Shown here: positions 13,239 through 16,538 of the stretch, in pieces | Position numbering within the stretch: position 1 is the first letter of the stretch | Layout: each line of letters begins with the position of its first letter | Assembly (NCBI GenBank): GCA_934162925.1 | Contig: CAKPJR010000012.1 | Coordinates: 1 to 16,538, forward strand | Direction of reading: 5' to 3' | Length of the DNA: 16,538 nt | DNA from: an uncultured Clostridia bacterium | GTDB taxonomy: Bacteria > Bacillota > Clostridia > TANB77 > CAG-508 | Made by a program: the position numbers and the translations under genes | The notes under the pieces: generated by a model | The model's input: only the letters and a program-made list of their open reading frames with translations | Databases searched by the model: none | What the model was told of the DNA's origin: nothing

Positions 13239-14900
13239 ATGGGGGCAGAAGATAAAATAAAAAAAGAAAAAAATACGTCATTCATGAAAAATGTTGCAAT
13301 GCTTATGGTTGCGCAAATTCTTATAAAAATATTAGGTTTTGTATATAGATTGGTAATTATAAATGTTGAAGGTTTTGGAGATATAGGAAATGGATATTAT
13401 GATGCAGGGTATACAGTATATTCTTTATTACTAACATTGTCATCAGTTGGAATACCTACAATAATTTCTAAACTAGTTTCAGAAAGAGTTGCAATAGGTG
13501 ACCATAAAGGTGCACATAGAATTTTTAAAACATCTCTAAAGATATTTACACTAATAGGAGCATTTTTCTCATTAGTACTATTCTTTGGAGCAGGAATAAT
13601 AGCAAAAAGAATATTAAATGTACCAGATGTAAAATATGTTCTAATGGTACTAGCACCGGCAATTATGTTTGTTGCATCTTCTGCAGTTTTAAGAGGATAT
13701 TTTGCAGGACTTGGAAGTATGAAATCAACAAGTGTATCTCAAACATTAGAACAATTTTTTAATTGTGTTTTAACAATCACATTTGTATATGCATTAGTTG
13801 GAAAGGATCCAGCCATTATGGCAGCAGGAGGAAATTTGTCTACAACGCTTGCTATTTTGATTTCTTTCATGTACTTAGTTATTTTTTATAAAAGAAGAAA
13901 AAAAGGAATTATGGCAGAATGTGCTGCTCAAACAGTAGAGCAAGAAGACAAAACTACAGGAAAACTTATAAAAACAATATTTGCAATATCAATACCAATG
14001 ACAATTGGTTCATTAATATCAGTTATTAATAATATGATTGACACAGTTACAATAAGTAATTGTATACAAACTGCATTTTCTGGAATTCTAGAAGGCGGAA
14101 AAGCGGCATTAGAAGCAAAAGCAATGGAGCTATCTGGTGTATTGTCAAAAGTTGTAACAATAATACATCTTCCACTTGCAATTACAGGAGCTTTTTGCAC
14201 AGCATTAGTTCCAGCAATATCTTCAGCAATATCAGTAAAAGATTATGCAACAGTAAATAAAAGATTATCATTCTCATTTTTTGCATCAGTATTATTAATA
14301 ATGCCATGTGCAGCAGGATTAGTAGCACTTGCAGAACCAATTTTAAAACTAATATATCCAGCAGCTTCAAATGGAGCTAATATATTAATTTTAAGCACAA
14401 TTACAATGATATTTGTATCACTAAACTATGTTGTGGAAGGCGGATTATACGGATTCGGGAAAGTACACATTCCAGCAATAGCATTAGCAATTGGAGGATT
14501 TATAAAACTAATTTTAAATCTAATATTAATAAGTAATCCAGAAATAAATATATTAGGAGCTGTTATTAGTTCAATAGTGTGCCAAGTTATACTATTTGTA
14601 ATATGTATGTATTATTTAAATAAAGAAATAAAGTTAAATATGAACTTAAAAGACCATGTGCTAAAACCAACGTTTGCATCAGCAATTATGGGAGTTATAG
14701 TTTATATAATGTATAAAGTAATTGTAGGAGTGCTTGGAAATGCAATCTCAACAATTATAGCTATATGTGCAGGAATACTAGTATATTTAGTACTAGTACT
14801 TGGAATGAAAATGCTAACAAAAGAAGATATATATATGATTCCATTTGGAACAAAAATATATAGTTTGTTGGTAAAATTAAAAGTATATAAAGAAAATTAA
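13239..14900 (+). CDS. SpoVB/YtgP (MurJ-like) lipid-linked precursor flippase
   Basis: A 553-residue polytopic protein of the MOP (MATE-like) superfamily with about 14 hydrophobic segments. Motifs of the SpoVB/YtgP branch are present: LGFVYRLVI near the start, SSVGIPTIISKLVSER, VLRGYFAGLGSMKSTSVSQT near residues 150-170, and AISIPMTIGSLISVINNMID in the centre. This branch moves undecaprenyl-linked peptidoglycan or polysaccharide precursors across the membrane. The start ATG 13239 follows AAGGAAGG. The length matches YtgP (about 540 residues) slightly better than SpoVB. Whether it serves vegetative wall growth or the spore cortex cannot be settled from sequence. exoA follows 10 bases later and is probably co-transcribed. 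No in-frame CGG. Confidence 0.88.
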   Translation: MGAEDKIKKEKNTSFMKNVAMLMVAQILIKILGFVYRLVIINVEGFGDIGNGYYDAGYTVYSLLLTLSSVGIPTIISKLVSERVAIGDHKGAHRIFKTSLKIFTLIGAFFSLVLFFGAGIIAKRILNVPDVKYVLMVLAPAIMFVASSAVLRGYFAGLGSMKSTSVSQTLEQFFNCVLTITFVYALVGKDPAIMAAGGNLSTTLAILISFMYLVIFYKRRKKGIMAECAAQTVEQEDKTTGKLIKTIFAISIPMTIGSLISVINNMIDTVTISNCIQTAFSGILEGGKAALEAKAMELSGVLSKVVTIIHLPLAITGAFCTALVPAISSAISVKDYATVNKRLSFSFFASVLLIMPCAAGLVALAEPILKLIYPAASNGANILILSTITMIFVSLNYVVEGGLYGFGKVHIPAIALAIGGFIKLILNLILISNPEINILGAVISSIVCQVILFVICMYYLNKEIKLNMNLKDHVLKPTFASAIMGVIVYIMYKVIVGVLGNAISTIIAICAGILVYLVLVLGMKMLTKEDIYMIPFGTKIYSLLVKLKVYKEN

Positions 14901-14910
14901 GGAGAAATTT

Positions 14911-15666
14911 ATGAAATTAGTTTCATGGAATGTAAACGGATTAAGAGCAATATATAAAAAAGGTTTTGAAGAAACATTTAAAGAGCTTAATGCAGATATA
15001 TTTTGTATTCAAGAGACAAAAATGCAAGAGGGTCAAATAAAATTAGAATTGCAAGGATATAATCAATACTATAATTATGCAGAAAGAAAAGGATATTCAG
15101 GAACAGCAATTTTTACAAAAAAAGATCCTATAAATGTAACATATGGAATAGGAATAGAAGAGCACGATAAAGAGGGAAGAGTAATAACACTAGAATTTGA
15201 TAAATTTTATATGGTAAATTGTTATACACCAAACTCTGGAAGAGAGCTTGCAAGATTAGAATATAGAATGATTTGGGAAGATGAATTCAAAAAATATTTA
15301 ATTAAACTAGATAAACAAAAGCCAGTAATAATATGCGGAGACTTAAATGTAGCTCATACAGAAATAGACTTGAAAAATCCAAAATCAAATAGTAAAAATG
15401 CAGGATTTACAGATGAAGAAAGAGGTAAAATAGATAATTTATTGAATTCTGGATTTACAGACACATTTAGAGAAATATATCCAGATAAAGAAGGAGCATA
15501 CACTTGGTGGTCATATATGTTTAATGCAAGAGCAAATAATGCAGGGTGGCGTATTGACTATTTTCTAGTATCTGATAGAATAAGTAAAAATATAAAAGAT
15601 GCATATATTTATTCAGAAATAATGGGAAGTGACCATTGCCCAGTTGGATTAGAAATAGAAGAATAA
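14911..15666 (+). CDS. exoA: Exodeoxyribonuclease III (AP endonuclease)
   Basis: Base-excision repair enzyme that cuts at abasic sites and trims 3' ends. It is 251 residues, the family length. The catalytic motifs are intact and in order: VSWNVNGLRA (residues 4-13), CIQETKMQ (about 32-39), GYSGTAIFTK, CGDLNVAHTEIDL (about 142-154), a WWSYMFNARANNAGWRIDY stretch and the C-terminal SDHCPVGLEI. The start ATG 14911 uses the AAGGAG overlapping the flippase stop. It contains a CGT (15550-15552) inside the conserved GWRID, which shows that CGT is decoded as arginine here. Confidence 0.96.
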   Translation: MKLVSWNVNGLRAIYKKGFEETFKELNADIFCIQETKMQEGQIKLELQGYNQYYNYAERKGYSGTAIFTKKDPINVTYGIGIEEHDKEGRVITLEFDKFYMVNCYTPNSGRELARLEYRMIWEDEFKKYLIKLDKQKPVIICGDLNVAHTEIDLKNPKSNSKNAGFTDEERGKIDNLLNSGFTDTFREIYPDKEGAYTWWSYMFNARANNAGWRIDYFLVSDRISKNIKDAYIYSEIMGSDHCPVGLEIEE

Positions 15667-15680
15667 AGGGGAGAAATTAA

Positions 15681-16538
15681 ATGAAGGAAACAAAAAAATG
15701 GACAAAATGGTTATACTGGTTTACATTTGCAGTGGCAGTGATATTTGTATACAAAACACTAGACAACTTTACAGATATATCAATGTGGTTTGGCAAATTA
15801 TTATCAATATTAATGCCATTTTTAATGGGAATATTAGTAGCATATTTGTTTTATATACCATGTAGGCAAATAGAAAGTCTATACAAAAAGCTAAAGCCAA
15901 AGTTTATAAAGAAAAAAGCAAGAGGGTTATCTATTGTTACGGTGTATATAATGGCAATATTGTTACTAGTAATAATTATAAACATAATAATACCAGCCAT
16001 TTCAGAAAGTGTAATAGAGTTAGCAAATAGTATGCCGGGGTATTATAATACAGCAATGGAATATGTAGAAAATATGCCAGAAGATGCAATAATAAAAAAA
16101 GCAGATGTTTTAGAAATTATAGGAAACTTACAAAAAATAGATATAACCAAAATCTTAAGCTTAGAAAATATATATGGCTATATAAAAGGCGTTGTTGGAG
16201 TAGCTCAAGGAATATTTAGTGTGTTTGTTACACTAATAATGTCTGTATACATATTGGCAGAAAGAAGCCAAATATTAAAATTTGTAAGAAGACTAAATTC
16301 TGCAATATTTAAAGATAAAACTTGTAAGATTATAGATAAATATTTTATGAAAGCTAATGATATATTCTTCAAATTTGTATCAAGCCAGGTATTAGATGGA
16401 ATAATAGTAGGAATAATAGTATCAATAGCAATGTGGATTCTAAAGGTAAAATATTGGGTATTATTAGGATTTATGATAGGATTATTTAATATAATTCCAT
16501 ATTTTGGAGCGATAGTTGCAGTAGTAATTGCTACTATA
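15681..16538 (+). CDS. AI-2E family transporter, partial (runs off the window)
   Basis: The open frame from ATG 15681 (RBS GGGGAG) continues for 286 codons without a stop to the edge of the window; the C-terminus is missing. The N-terminus carries three hydrophobic segments (about 10-28, 36-58, 82-105), then a soluble stretch, then further membrane helices with the family signature LFNIIPYFGAIVAVV at about 272-285. AI-2E family proteins include the autoinducer-2 exporter TqsA, but many members have other or unknown substrates, and some are Na+/H+ antiporters, so no substrate is assigned. It lies 14 bases behind exoA and may belong to the same transcript. Its CGG triplets (in Thr-Val and Pro-Gly) are out of frame. 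Confidence 0.88.
   Translation, partial: MKETKKWTKWLYWFTFAVAVIFVYKTLDNFTDISMWFGKLLSILMPFLMGILVAYLFYIPCRQIESLYKKLKPKFIKKKARGLSIVTVYIMAILLLVIIINIIIPAISESVIELANSMPGYYNTAMEYVENMPEDAIIKKADVLEIIGNLQKIDITKILSLENIYGYIKGVVGVAQGIFSVFVTLIMSVYILAERSQILKFVRRLNSAIFKDKTCKIIDKYFMKANDIFFKFVSSQVLDGIIVGIIVSIAMWILKVKYWVLLGFMIGLFNIIPYFGAIVAVVIATI

Overview
This window is a stretch of chromosome from a low-GC Gram-positive bacterium, most likely an uncultivated Clostridia-type member of the Bacillota. The evidence is very AT-rich DNA, strong AGGAGG-type ribosome binding sites, arginine written almost always as AGA, a pyrF-pyrK-pyrD cluster, and cell-envelope or sporulation-type genes (ylbJ, a 3D-domain protein, a SpoVB/MurJ-like flippase). 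Nothing looks like a phage, plasmid, IS element or CRISPR. Fifteen genes are packed with short gaps, and no gene-free gap exceeds 300 bases.

Layout. 1-2703: the end of a pyrimidine operon (pyrF, pyrK, pyrD) on the + strand. 2704-4479: pyrG, with its own candidate promoter and a leader hairpin. 4490-4563: a long palindrome that separates pyrG from the convergent gene ylbJ (4564-5610, minus). 5692-9997: a UDP-sugar pyrophosphorylase, a membrane-anchored WG-repeat protein and an unrecognised tail-anchored protein. 10104-11257: acpS and tatD, ending in a terminator shared with minus-strand lemA (11293-11844). 12025-13046: a G5/3D cell-wall protein with a consensus promoter and a terminator. 13055-15666: a large perfect palindrome, a lipid-type flippase and exonuclease III. 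15681-end: the start of an AI-2E family transporter, cut by the window edge.

The outstanding observation concerns decoding. Four genes (pyrK, pyrD, the pyrophosphorylase, acpS) are each split by one extra base. At every break the extra base is a C directly before a conserved glycine codon, so the zero-frame codon is CGG and the protein continues in +1 as GGN. I checked every CGG triplet on the coding strands. Across about 5,050 codons, in-frame CGG occurs exactly four times, and all four are these break points. Close to thirty other CGG triplets lie out of frame and do no harm. Skipping the C restores family-standard lengths and catalytic residues (for example Asp8 and Glu58 in AcpS). The simplest reading is that CGG is not decoded as a sense codon in this organism and that ribosomes shift +1 there, or read CGGN as one four-base glycine codon. 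Other arginine CGN codons (CGT, CGA) are used normally inside intact genes.

The remaining genes are mostly housekeeping: pyrimidine nucleotide synthesis (pyrF/K/D/G), envelope precursor supply and export, acyl-carrier-protein activation and DNA repair.
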